Of a stretch of 64,000 nt of DNA, positions 18,131-26,482 are shown piece after piece (within the stretch, counting starts at the first letter, position 1; every line of letters starts with the position of its first letter). The notes beneath the pieces are model-generated. The model worked only from the letters and a program-made list of their open reading frames with translations. It searched no databases and was not told the origin of the DNA. The translations under genes and the position numbers were made by a program. The stretch is from an uncultured Gammaproteobacteria bacterium (GTDB lineage: Bacteria; Pseudomonadota; Gammaproteobacteria; PS1; Pseudothioglobaceae): positions 1-64,000 of the forward strand of contig CACDVH010000001.1 of the NCBI GenBank assembly GCA_902556205.1, read 5' to 3'.

Positions 18131-19300
18131 ATGTTTTTAAGATTTTTTTGTCTTGTTTTTCTTACAACAAGCGTTTTTGCAAATTCAGACTCATTTGATG
18201 ACTTTTTAGATCAGGTTCGTAAATCTGCAATCGAACAAGGCGTCTCCAAATCAACGATTGACCAAGCATTTTCTGGACTTACTGCGCCAGATCCATCGAT
18301 TATCTCTAAAGATAGCTCTCAGGCTGAATTCAGTCAGAACTTTTGGCGCTATTTCAACAAAAGAGTGAGTAAAACGCGTATCAATAATGGAAATGATACA
18401 TTAAAACAAAACGCCTCATTGCTTAACAAATCTTCTCAAAAATATGGAGTACCGGCTTATGTAATTGTAGCCTTTTTAGGGCTGGAGAGTAACTATGGAA
18501 ATTATATGGGCAATGAACGCTTAATTCAGTCTTTAGCGACACTAGCCTATGACCCTAGGCGCTCTAAATTTTTCACACGAGAATTAATTGCAGCTCTAAA
18601 GCTCATGGACAACAAAACCATTCCAATTGATGCAACCGGCTCTTGGGCTGGAGCCATGGGCGCTGTTCAGTTTATGCCAACCAATGTCCTTGCTTATGGC
18701 GTTGACGCTAATAAAGATGGAAAGGTTAATCTTTGGAATGATAAAGAAGACATCTATGCAAGTGCTGCTAACTTTCTGAGCAAACTGGGATGGAAGAAAG
18801 GAGAAAAATGGGGTCGCGAAGCGCTCATTCCAAAAAGTTTCGACTATCGACTTACTGGTCTCAAGAATGAAAAAACAGTCAATGAGTGGGCCGCACTTGG
18901 CGTGTTAAGGGGGAACGGTGCAGCACTTCCAAGATCTAACTTTAAAGCATCATTAATCGTTCCGATGGGCCATAAGGGCCCTGCTTTTCTTGTTTATAGA
19001 AACTTTGATGTGATTATGGGTTGGAACAGGTCAATCTTGTATGCACTATCAGTTGCACACTTATCAGATAGGCTCAATGGTGCAGGCAGGCTATCTGCAA
19101 AGCCCCTGGACGAGCCGCTTCTGAACAAAGAAGATATAATGCAAATCCAAAACACGCTCAACCTGCTTGGCTATGACACTGGCACTCCAGATGGCATGGC
19201 AGGACCTAAAACGCGCGAAGCGACAAGAAAATTCCAGTCTGATATAGGATTTGTTGCCGACGGATATGTCGGCTATGAGCTCTTTCAACAACTCCAATGA
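18131..19300 (+). CDS. Lytic murein transglycosylase (MltB family) with peptidoglycan-binding domain
   Basis: Cleaves peptidoglycan glycan strands to 1,6-anhydro products in the periplasm. The signal peptide covers residues 1-17 (SVFA). The SLT_2 domain has FLGLESNYGNYMG with catalytic Glu119, SLATLAYDPRR, and SWAGAMGAVQFMPTN. Residues about 330-389 form a PG_binding_1 domain (ILNLLGYDTGTPDG-like, with ATRKFQ and G-VADGYVG). There is no lipobox, so it is probably soluble periplasmic rather than a true MltB lipoprotein. Its stop overlaps the ruvX start by 4 bp. Confidence 0.92.
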   Translation: MFLRFFCLVFLTTSVFANSDSFDDFLDQVRKSAIEQGVSKSTIDQAFSGLTAPDPSIISKDSSQAEFSQNFWRYFNKRVSKTRINNGNDTLKQNASLLNKSSQKYGVPAYVIVAFLGLESNYGNYMGNERLIQSLATLAYDPRRSKFFTRELIAALKLMDNKTIPIDATGSWAGAMGAVQFMPTNVLAYGVDANKDGKVNLWNDKEDIYASAANFLSKLGWKKGEKWGREALIPKSFDYRLTGLKNEKTVNEWAALGVLRGNGAALPRSNFKASLIVPMGHKGPAFLVYRNFDVIMGWNRSILYALSVAHLSDRLNGAGRLSAKPLDEPLLNKEDIMQIQNTLNLLGYDTGTPDGMAGPKTREATRKFQSDIGFVADGYVGYELFQQLQ

Positions 19301-19725
19301 CAATTAAAACCTACCTTGGTTTTGATGTTGGCACTAAAAGGACTGGCATTGCTATAGCCAATAGTCTTACAGGCCATGCTAATGGCATTGATACAGTTAT
19401 CCACAACAAAGACGGCTCAACAAACTGGATGCAACTTGAAGTAATTATTAAGCAGCATAGTCCAGATGCATTTATTGTTGGCCTTCCACTTGATAAAGAG
19501 AATAAAGAGCAGGAGATGACTTATATCGCACAATCGTTTGGAAGAAAACTTGAGGAGCGCTTTAGTATTGATGTCTTTTTTATCGATGAGCATTTATCTT
19601 CTTTGGAAGCAAAAAACCAACTAAAATGGCACTTCGCTCATAAGAATGCTGATAGAGGGGACGTAGATAAACGATCAGCTGAACTAATTTTGCAGACATG
19701 GCTCAATGAAACCACACACGATTAG
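19297..19725 (+). CDS. ruvX: Putative pre-16S rRNA nuclease / Holliday junction resolvase-like YqgF
   Basis: An RNase H-fold nuclease of the YqgF family, reported to trim the 5' end of 16S rRNA. The 142 residues show GFDVGTKRTGIAIAN with a catalytic Asp, VGLPL, and the second acidic motif in DEHLSS. It is coupled to the transglycosylase gene (4-bp overlap) and overlaps pyrB by 20 bp. In many proteobacteria yqgF lies beside pyr genes or yqgE. Confidence 0.92.
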   Translation: MTIKTYLGFDVGTKRTGIAIANSLTGHANGIDTVIHNKDGSTNWMQLEVIIKQHSPDAFIVGLPLDKENKEQEMTYIAQSFGRKLEERFSIDVFFIDEHLSSLEAKNQLKWHFAHKNADRGDVDKRSAELILQTWLNETTHD

Positions 19726-20665
19726 CAACGATGCTCAGCTCAACTCGGATGGAAGGCTCATCCACCTTTTAGGCCTTGAAGGCCTCCCCAAAAGTCAAAT
19801 CGAAAAAATCCTTAGTGTAGCTGATGACCTTCTGGATCAAAAATTTAAACTTCAAAAATCTAAAATTTTAAGAGATATGTCGGTTGCAAACCTTTTCTTT
19901 GAACCTTCAACTCGAACCAGAAATACCTTTGAGATTGCAGCCAAGAGAACCAGCGCTAAAACAATTAACGTCGACCTTGCTAACTCAGCCACCAAGAAAA
20001 ATGAGACCTTGATGGATACAATGCAGACCCTCAAAGCAATGCAGATTGATATGTTTGTTATAAGACACCAACAAAACGGATTGCCTCATCGGGTCGCTGA
20101 AAATATTGAAGGAGTTTCAATACTAAATGCAGGTGATGGAATTAATGCCCACCCAACCCAGGCATTGCTAGATATGCTCACCATCAGGCAGCACAAAAAA
20201 TCATTTGATAGCCTTTCTGTTGCAATAGTTGGAGACATCAGGCATTCCCGAGTCGCTCGCTCCGGAATTCAGGCTATGAAAACACTGGGAACAACTGATA
20301 TCAGACTTATTGCGCCAGAAACGCTTCACTATAAAGAAGAAACTCCGGGGCTAGAGCGCTTTGCAAGCCTAGAACAAGGTATAGAAGGTGCCGACGTTAT
20401 TATGTCGCTCAGACTCCAAAAAGAGAGAATGATTGCAGCAGATATTCCGGACGAGCAAACCTACTTTGATGGATTTGGTCTGACCTCTGAAAATCTAAAG
20501 CTTGCAAAACCAGACGCAATCGTTATGCATCCTGGCCCTGTGAACAGAGGCATAGAGCTTAGTTCTGAGGTTGCAGATGGATCTCAATCTGTCATACTGC
20601 AACAGGTCACCAATGGAATTGCTGTGCGAATGGCAGTGATGGAAATCCTAGCAGGGGCATTTTAA
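19706..20665 (+). CDS. pyrB: Aspartate carbamoyltransferase catalytic subunit
   Basis: Condenses carbamoyl phosphate with aspartate in pyrimidine synthesis. The carbamoyl-phosphate loop STRTR is at 68-72 within FFEPSTRTRNTFE. Other landmarks are HPTQALLDMLTI, the aspartate-side RLQKERM, and HPGPVNRG. The 319-residue length and the start inside ruvX (20-bp overlap) resemble the ruvX-pyrB operon of pseudomonads. No regulatory pyrI or inactive pyrC' follows; the dihydroorotase lies at 56.8 kb. Confidence 0.95.
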   Translation: MKPHTISNDAQLNSDGRLIHLLGLEGLPKSQIEKILSVADDLLDQKFKLQKSKILRDMSVANLFFEPSTRTRNTFEIAAKRTSAKTINVDLANSATKKNETLMDTMQTLKAMQIDMFVIRHQQNGLPHRVAENIEGVSILNAGDGINAHPTQALLDMLTIRQHKKSFDSLSVAIVGDIRHSRVARSGIQAMKTLGTTDIRLIAPETLHYKEETPGLERFASLEQGIEGADVIMSLRLQKERMIAADIPDEQTYFDGFGLTSENLKLAKPDAIVMHPGPVNRGIELSSEVADGSQSVILQQVTNGIAVRMAVMEILAGAF

Positions 20666-20669
20666 ATTA

Positions 20670-21227
20670 ATGAGTCAGCCGATAAATTATGAGCTCGCCA
20701 AAGATGCGCTCCATAAGCTCAATACTGATGACACCATATCTTCTGCTCATGGTTTGTTATGTGGCTTTTATTGCGTCAAACAAAACATCGAGCTCGATGA
20801 CTGGCTCAATGAAATCCTAGTAAGCATTGATCTTAATAATCTATTGGAAAAGGAAGCACATCATATCCTTGCAGAAATCTTCAATAATACGAGCGAACAA
20901 CTTGCAGATCCGACACTTAACTTTTGGCCAGTTATTGCCGACGATCACACGCCACTTAGAGAGCAGGCAAACACTCTTATTGATTGGTGTCAAGGATTTT
21001 TAGTTGGTCTTGGTTTGAGCTCAGTTGAGACCTATGATGAAGAGGTAACGGAAATGATCAGGGACATCAGTGAGATATCTCAACTTGATACAGACCTTCT
21101 AGATACTGATGAAAACGCAGAGGATTTTTATGAAATCGTTGAGTTTGTTCGTATAGGAGTTCTTTTTATTCAGGAGACCTTGCAGCCTTCCAAACAGGAT
21201 TTTATAAGTCCAACTCAGCTCCATTAA
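20670..21227 (+). CDS. ygfB: UPF0149 family protein YgfB
   Basis: A 185-residue acidic helical protein with the UPF0149 pattern: SSAHGLLCGF near residue 24, and WCQGFLVGLGL followed by an acidic E-I-x-D-I-S-E stretch near residue 105-130. In Pseudomonas, YgfB has been linked to ampDh3 regulation; nothing here shows the same target. It begins 4 bp after pyrB and closes the operon that starts at 18131. Confidence 0.88.
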   Translation: MSQPINYELAKDALHKLNTDDTISSAHGLLCGFYCVKQNIELDDWLNEILVSIDLNNLLEKEAHHILAEIFNNTSEQLADPTLNFWPVIADDHTPLREQANTLIDWCQGFLVGLGLSSVETYDEEVTEMIRDISEISQLDTDLLDTDENAEDFYEIVEFVRIGVLFIQETLQPSKQDFISPTQLH

Positions 21228-21262
21228 TAACTAATTAACTTACTTTTCTAGCTTTGAATGAA

Positions 21263-21305
21263 TATAATTTGTTTCAGCAACAAATTACTTCGTCTGATTT
21301 GTTGC
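21263..21305 (+). promoter_or_regulatory. Promoter -10 and leader inverted repeat ahead of a small membrane-protein gene
   Basis: A perfect TATAAT (21263-21268) is followed at once by a 9-bp perfect inverted repeat, GCAACAAAT (21277-21285) and ATTTGTTGC (21297-21305), with an 11-nt loop. Transcription would start at about 21275, so the repeat forms the first hairpin of a roughly 70-nt leader, or an operator covering the start site. A clear AGGAG ribosome-binding site (around 21333) precedes the ATG at 21343. Confidence 0.5.
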
Positions 21306-21342
21306 AATGGAGAGACAACTTTTATAACTTTAGGAGTACAAA

Positions 21343-21711
21343 ATGACTTTATCCAATTTATTTAAAGCACAAGCAATCTTTGTTTGGCTCTATGCAGCAC
21401 TGTTTTGGGTGGCACCAGAGATGGCCTCTCAAGGTCCTGGATGGACTTTAACGCCCAACATGGTTTCTTTTGGGCAAATCTTAGCGGTACCATTATTTGC
21501 TCTGGGACTTTTCTCCTGGATGGCTCCAACTTGGGTTGGAGACAACCTTAATAAAGTAGGTACAATTTTTGGTGTATACATTAATCTGGGTCTAGTTGCA
21601 GTTCAACTGTTTCATATTACAACTGGAGCAGCAAAATTTGATCCAATGGGAATGATCCCAGCCCTAATTTTAGCTGGGCTATTCTTCTGGAAAACTCGCG
21701 CCTCTGACTAG
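21343..21711 (+). CDS. Small four-helix membrane protein, unknown function
   Basis: I do not recognise the family. The 122 residues contain four likely membrane helices (about 7-25, 43-61, 72-90, 100-117) with short loops. Tryptophans cluster in the first loop (WVAPEMASQGPGWTL), and a conserved-looking LFHITTGAAKFDP lies before the last helix. It is a single-gene unit with its own promoter, structured leader, strong ribosome-binding site and strong terminator, which suggests high or regulated expression. It resembles small integral-membrane proteins of marine bacteria, but no specific role can be argued. Confidence 0.75.
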   Translation: MTLSNLFKAQAIFVWLYAALFWVAPEMASQGPGWTLTPNMVSFGQILAVPLFALGLFSWMAPTWVGDNLNKVGTIFGVYINLGLVAVQLFHITTGAAKFDPMGMIPALILAGLFFWKTRASD

Positions 21712-21726
21712 TAAATTATCAATTAA

Positions 21727-21760
21727 AAAGCCGAATTAAACACAAGTCTAATTCGGCTTT
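21727..21760. terminator. Bidirectional intrinsic terminator
   Basis: A 12-bp perfect stem (AAAGCCGAATTA / TAATTCGGCTTT) with a 10-nt loop lies between the small membrane-protein gene and tRNA-Phe. On the minus strand it is followed by TTTTTAATT, fitting the end of tRNA-Phe. On the plus strand a shorter T tract fits the end of the membrane-protein gene. Confidence 0.85.
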
Positions 21761-21765
21761 AGAAA

Positions 21766-21841
21766 TGGTGGCCACACCTAGAATTGAACTAGGGACACAG
21801 GGATTTTCAGTCCCTTGCTCTACCAACTGAGCTATATGGCC
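21766..21841 (-). tRNA. tRNA-Phe (GAA)
   Basis: A 76-nt cloverleaf on the minus strand. The acceptor is GGCCATA / TGTGGCC (one G-T pair), the D arm GCTC-AGTTGGTA-GAGC, the anticodon stem GGGA/TCCC with loop CTGAAAA (anticodon GAA), the T loop TTCAATT, A73, and encoded CCA. Confidence 0.95.
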
Positions 21842-21851
21842 AAATCGCGTA

Positions 21852-21857
21852 ATTATA
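21852..21857 (-). promoter_or_regulatory. -10 box of tRNA-Phe
   Basis: A perfect TATAAT on the minus strand ends 10 bp before the first base of tRNA-Phe. The -35 region is weak (no TTGACA-like match at 16-18 bp), so only the -10 is claimed. Confidence 0.5.
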
Positions 21858-21911
21858 CACAAGGCAAATCAAAATTGAGTTTGAATTTAAGCTCTGAAAG
21901 CCTTGTATAAT

Positions 21912-22883
<972 letters not shown>

Positions 22884-22906
22884 TCAAATGAGTATTATAA
22901 GCTGTC

Positions 22907-25240
22907 TTGAAAAAAAATAATAAACGAACCACTCAAAATACCCCTGTAAATAATCCGCGCTCTAAACTTGCAAGTGAGTCAATTTTTATTTTGCTCTTGA
23001 CAATTGGGGCTGTTTTCTTTGTTTCTCTTATTACGGGCTCAGCCTCTGAGGACCCCTGGACTGGCGGGGCTGAATTATCTAAGCCAGTTGAAAATAGTGC
23101 CGGAATATTTGGTGCATATTTAAGAGATATATGCTTTGGTATCCTCGGTTATGTTTCATATGTTTTGCCAATTTCCATTATTTGGCTGGGCTACAACTTT
23201 CATCGTGACGCTAATAAAGAGCGTCAAAATCAGCTGACCTTTCTTATTCGATTCATTTCATACCTTATAATGCTATTCTTTCTTGCGGCACTCGCCCATC
23301 AATATGCTCCTGAAATAAAGGTAATGGATGGTCTTAAAGAAACATTTTTAGCTGGAGGAATGATTGGAAAATCCATGCATGAACTGCTTTTTTATGAGCT
23401 TTTTGGTAGCTCATCGACTCTAATTTATATCGGAATTATCCTGGTAAGTTTCAGCATAGCCTCAAGCGCTTCATGGAAAAATATTGTAGGAGCTATTCTC
23501 AAAAGCCGGCCTCTTAAAGAAAGAGCCTCAAAGGTAGCTAAAACAGAAAAAACCAAACCAGAAATTATTAGCTCCAAAACATCAGCGTCTCAAGAAACTT
23601 CATCCTCTGAGAAACCTCAAAAACTAGAGAAGCCCAAAAAGCAAGAGAAGTCAGATAAACCAAAAAAGCAAGACAAGCCTCAAAAAGAACAAAGCAGTAA
23701 CCTCTTTAAGGCAGGATTAATAGGGGGTCTTCCTGATCTAACTCTTCTAGATGATGTTGATAATTCTGGTCTAGGCTATACAGAAGAATTCCTTGTAGAG
23801 ATGGGTCAACAAGTTGAAATCAAGTTAAAAGATTTTGGATTTGATGTTTCTATTACTGCAGTGACGCCAGGTCCTGTTGTTACCCAATTTGAAATATCTC
23901 TTGCGCCAGGAATCAAGGTAAGCCAAATTATGAACCTGAATAAAGACCTCGCTCGAGCGCTTCTTGTTGAGAGCGTGAGGATTGTTGATGTCATTCCTGG
24001 AAAGCCAGTCATTGGGCTTGAGATACCAAATAATACTCGCGAGATGATAGGCCTCAAAGAGATACTATCTAGCGATGCATTTACTAAGGCCAAGTCAACA
24101 CTATCCATGGGACTTGGAAAAGATATTAATGGACAGCCTGTTGTAGTAGACCTAGCTAAAATGCCTCACCTACTAGTTGCAGGCGCAACAGGCATGGGAA
24201 AGTCCGTTGGACTGAATGCAATTATATTAAGTATTCTATATAAGGCAACTCCAGAGCAAGCAAGGTTTATTATGATTGACCCTAAAATTGTAGAGCTCGC
24301 CTCATATGCAGACATACCTCACCTGTTAACGCCGGTTGTCACCAATATGAATGAAGCTGCAAGTGCGCTCTGGTGGTCAGTCAATGAAATGGAGCGGCGC
24401 TACAGTCTTTTGGCAAAGTTTGGGGTTAGAAATATTGAGTCCTTTAATGAAAAACAAAGTCGGGCTAAAAAAGCAGGCAAGCCTCTTTTAGACCCTTCTT
24501 TTAATCCAGAAACAGCCAAAGAAGGCGAGGAGCAGCCTGAGCTTGAGGCGCTTCCACTCATAGTTATAGTAATTGATGAGTATGCTGATATGCTAGGCGC
24601 TCTAGCCCAAGAAGATAGGGCAAAATCGAAGCGCGTTGAGGGGCTCATTGTAAGGATTGCACAAAAAGCGCGTGCTGCAGGCATGCACCTTATTGTTGCA
24701 ACGCAAAGGCCAAGCGTTGACGTAATAACTGGGCTGATTAAATCTAATATCCCCACCAGGGTTTCTTTCAAGGTCTCGTCAAAAACGGACTCCAGGACTA
24801 TTCTTGATCAGGCTGGAGCTGAACAGCTTTTAGGCATGGGCGATATGCTTTATATGGCTCCAGGAATTGCTCATCTGACAAGGGTACATGGTGCTTTTGT
24901 TGAAGATAGTGAGATTTTAAGGGTAGTCAAACATCTTAAAAAGAACTCAAACCCTAACTATCTTGACGGCATATTAAACCCAAAATCGGAGCCAGTAGGC
25001 GACAAGGACCCAGGACAAAACAGTGGTGAGCTTGATCCGCTTTTTGATGAGGCCGTTCAGATAGTAACCTCAACCAGAAGAGCGTCAATTTCAAGCCTTC
25101 AAAGGAGAATGCGAATTGGCTACAACCGAGCTGCACGAATTATTGAGGATATGGAGATAAGCGGGATTGTGAGCTCAATGAATAGCGCTGGAAATAGAGA
25201 CGTCTTGGCACCAGAACCTATTGAGCCAGACGACAATTAA
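22907..25240 (+). CDS. ftsK: DNA translocase FtsK
   Basis: A septal DNA pump that clears and aligns chromosome termini. The N-terminus has four membrane helices (about 25-180), then a short Lys/Pro/Gln-rich linker (about 200-265), much shorter than in E. coli. The RecA-like motor has Walker A GATGMGKS near residue 427, Walker B VIVIDEYADML, and ATQRPSVDVITG. The C-terminal winged-helix gamma domain (about 710-775) reads KOPS-type sites. The start is TTG at 22907, because no ATG lies between the last stop and the first membrane helix. AT-rich -10-like sequence (TATTATAAG) sits 5-8 nt upstream. Confidence 0.95.
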   Translation: MKKNNKRTTQNTPVNNPRSKLASESIFILLLTIGAVFFVSLITGSASEDPWTGGAELSKPVENSAGIFGAYLRDICFGILGYVSYVLPISIIWLGYNFHRDANKERQNQLTFLIRFISYLIMLFFLAALAHQYAPEIKVMDGLKETFLAGGMIGKSMHELLFYELFGSSSTLIYIGIILVSFSIASSASWKNIVGAILKSRPLKERASKVAKTEKTKPEIISSKTSASQETSSSEKPQKLEKPKKQEKSDKPKKQDKPQKEQSSNLFKAGLIGGLPDLTLLDDVDNSGLGYTEEFLVEMGQQVEIKLKDFGFDVSITAVTPGPVVTQFEISLAPGIKVSQIMNLNKDLARALLVESVRIVDVIPGKPVIGLEIPNNTREMIGLKEILSSDAFTKAKSTLSMGLGKDINGQPVVVDLAKMPHLLVAGATGMGKSVGLNAIILSILYKATPEQARFIMIDPKIVELASYADIPHLLTPVVTNMNEAASALWWSVNEMERRYSLLAKFGVRNIESFNEKQSRAKKAGKPLLDPSFNPETAKEGEEQPELEALPLIVIVIDEYADMLGALAQEDRAKSKRVEGLIVRIAQKARAAGMHLIVATQRPSVDVITGLIKSNIPTRVSFKVSSKTDSRTILDQAGAEQLLGMGDMLYMAPGIAHLTRVHGAFVEDSEILRVVKHLKKNSNPNYLDGILNPKSEPVGDKDPGQNSGELDPLFDEAVQIVTSTRRASISSLQRRMRIGYNRAARIIEDMEISGIVSSMNSAGNRDVLAPEPIEPDDN

Positions 25241-25266
25241 TTCCTGAATAATTTAATGTTAAGGGC

Positions 25267-26229
25267 ATGTTGAATAGAGTTTGGTCAATTGCAATTATTC
25301 TAGCGGCACTTGCAACTTCATGCATACTCTTTCTTCAGCCCAGCCTTGACCAGGTAAATCTATTGCCTGATCAAGGTGCTGCCTGGTATTTTTGGAAAAG
25401 ACCCGACCCTAACTTTGCTTCTCAAGCAAGCGCATGGGGTGGATATTTAGTTCATCAGTTTTTTATATGGGGTGTAATAATTTGGGCAAAAAAAAATCGA
25501 GAGGCCCTCAAAGATCGGACAAAGCTTCATTTCATTAACTGGGTTGCCCTTGCTGGAACTGCTGCTTTTGGCCTGCTCCATTTTTTCCAGACAGCTATCT
25601 GGTACGATGGCCTTGCACAGAATGTATCCGTTTTTTCATCACAGGCCTCTGTCATTCTACTACTGGTTGTTGTTCTAATGATTGAGGCGCCGAGGAGAGG
25701 CGTATTCTTTGGGACAGGTGGAAAGAATTTCATTGGAGTCAAACCCTTTCTAATTAAATACCATGGTTATTATTTTTCATGGGCAGTAGTCTACACCTTT
25801 TGGTTTCATCCAATGGAAACCACTTGGGGTCATTTATTTGGTTTTTTCTATACCTTCTTATTGATGATTCAGGCTGGATTTATTTTTACTCGTGTCCATA
25901 CAAATCGATGGTGGACTCTCACTTTAGAGGTTTTGGTTTTATTTCATGGAGTTGTTGTTGCGTTATTAGCAGGCCAGGAATTTTGGACAATGTTTCTTTT
26001 TGGTTTTTTAGCCATGTTCATAGTGACTCAGATGCATGGACTTGGGCTATCAAGACTATTAAGATGGCTTTTTGGTGGATTATTTTTGATAGCTCTAATT
26101 GTTATTTATTCCGAGAGAGGTTGGGGGCAGGCTCATGAAATTCTAAGAATTCCAGTGATTGACTATATTCTAGTATTTGTTTTGACTGCTCTTATTCTAA
26201 TCATTAAAAGACTTGTCAGAAAAAATTAG
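25267..26229 (+). CDS. Polytopic membrane protein, unknown function
   Basis: I do not recognise this 320-residue protein. It has about eight or nine hydrophobic helices. Features that look conserved are aromatic/charged loops: WYFWKRPDPNF near residue 42, the WGGYLVHQFF helix, and a central helix pair with YHGYYFSWAVVYTFWFHPMETTWGHLFGF, rich in His, Trp and Tyr. The buried histidines and aromatic residues could bind a metal, haem or quinone, but this is only inference. It follows ftsK by 26 bp, where many gammaproteobacteria have lolA. Confidence 0.75.
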   Translation: MLNRVWSIAIILAALATSCILFLQPSLDQVNLLPDQGAAWYFWKRPDPNFASQASAWGGYLVHQFFIWGVIIWAKKNREALKDRTKLHFINWVALAGTAAFGLLHFFQTAIWYDGLAQNVSVFSSQASVILLLVVVLMIEAPRRGVFFGTGGKNFIGVKPFLIKYHGYYFSWAVVYTFWFHPMETTWGHLFGFFYTFLLMIQAGFIFTRVHTNRWWTLTLEVLVLFHGVVVALLAGQEFWTMFLFGFLAMFIVTQMHGLGLSRLLRWLFGGLFLIALIVIYSERGWGQAHEILRIPVIDYILVFVLTALILIIKRLVRKN

Positions 26230-26360
26230 GGTCTATTTACAACAAGACTAGTTCTGATATCTGAATAAAATTCCATACTACATTAGATAGAATTTTCTAG
26301 ACAGGGTCATTTATTGTTTAAAAATAATCCCTAAATAACACTCATTATAAGAAAAAGTTC

Positions 26361-26389
26361 TTGACCTATGATTTTGCATACTATATATT
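26361..26389 (+). promoter_or_regulatory. Strong sigma70 promoter upstream of the peptide-binding protein gene
   Basis: TTGACC (26361-26366) and TATATT (26384-26389) are separated by exactly 17 bp. The predicted start near 26396 lies only a few bases before a terminator-like hairpin (26399-26429), so transcripts of the downstream ABC operon would have to pass that structure. Confidence 0.7.
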
Positions 26390-26398
26390 GAGGGGAGG

Positions 26399-26429
26399 CC
26401 AACAAACGTTTTGTTAGTTGGTTTTTTTT
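26399..26429 (+). terminator. Terminator-like hairpin in the leader of the peptide ABC operon
   Basis: CCAAC-AAAC / GTT-GTTGG (arms 26399-26407 and 26413-26421, one internal mismatch) is followed by eight T residues, a textbook intrinsic terminator on the plus strand. It could end the 320-residue membrane protein transcript, or act as an attenuator for the promoter just upstream. A second hairpin, GTGTCTA/TAGACAC (about 26443-26462), follows before the ribosome-binding site. Confidence 0.65.
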
Positions 26430-26482
26430 GTTTAATAATTTGTGTGTCTAAATTTCTAGACACCTTCAAAAGGAGAAATGCA

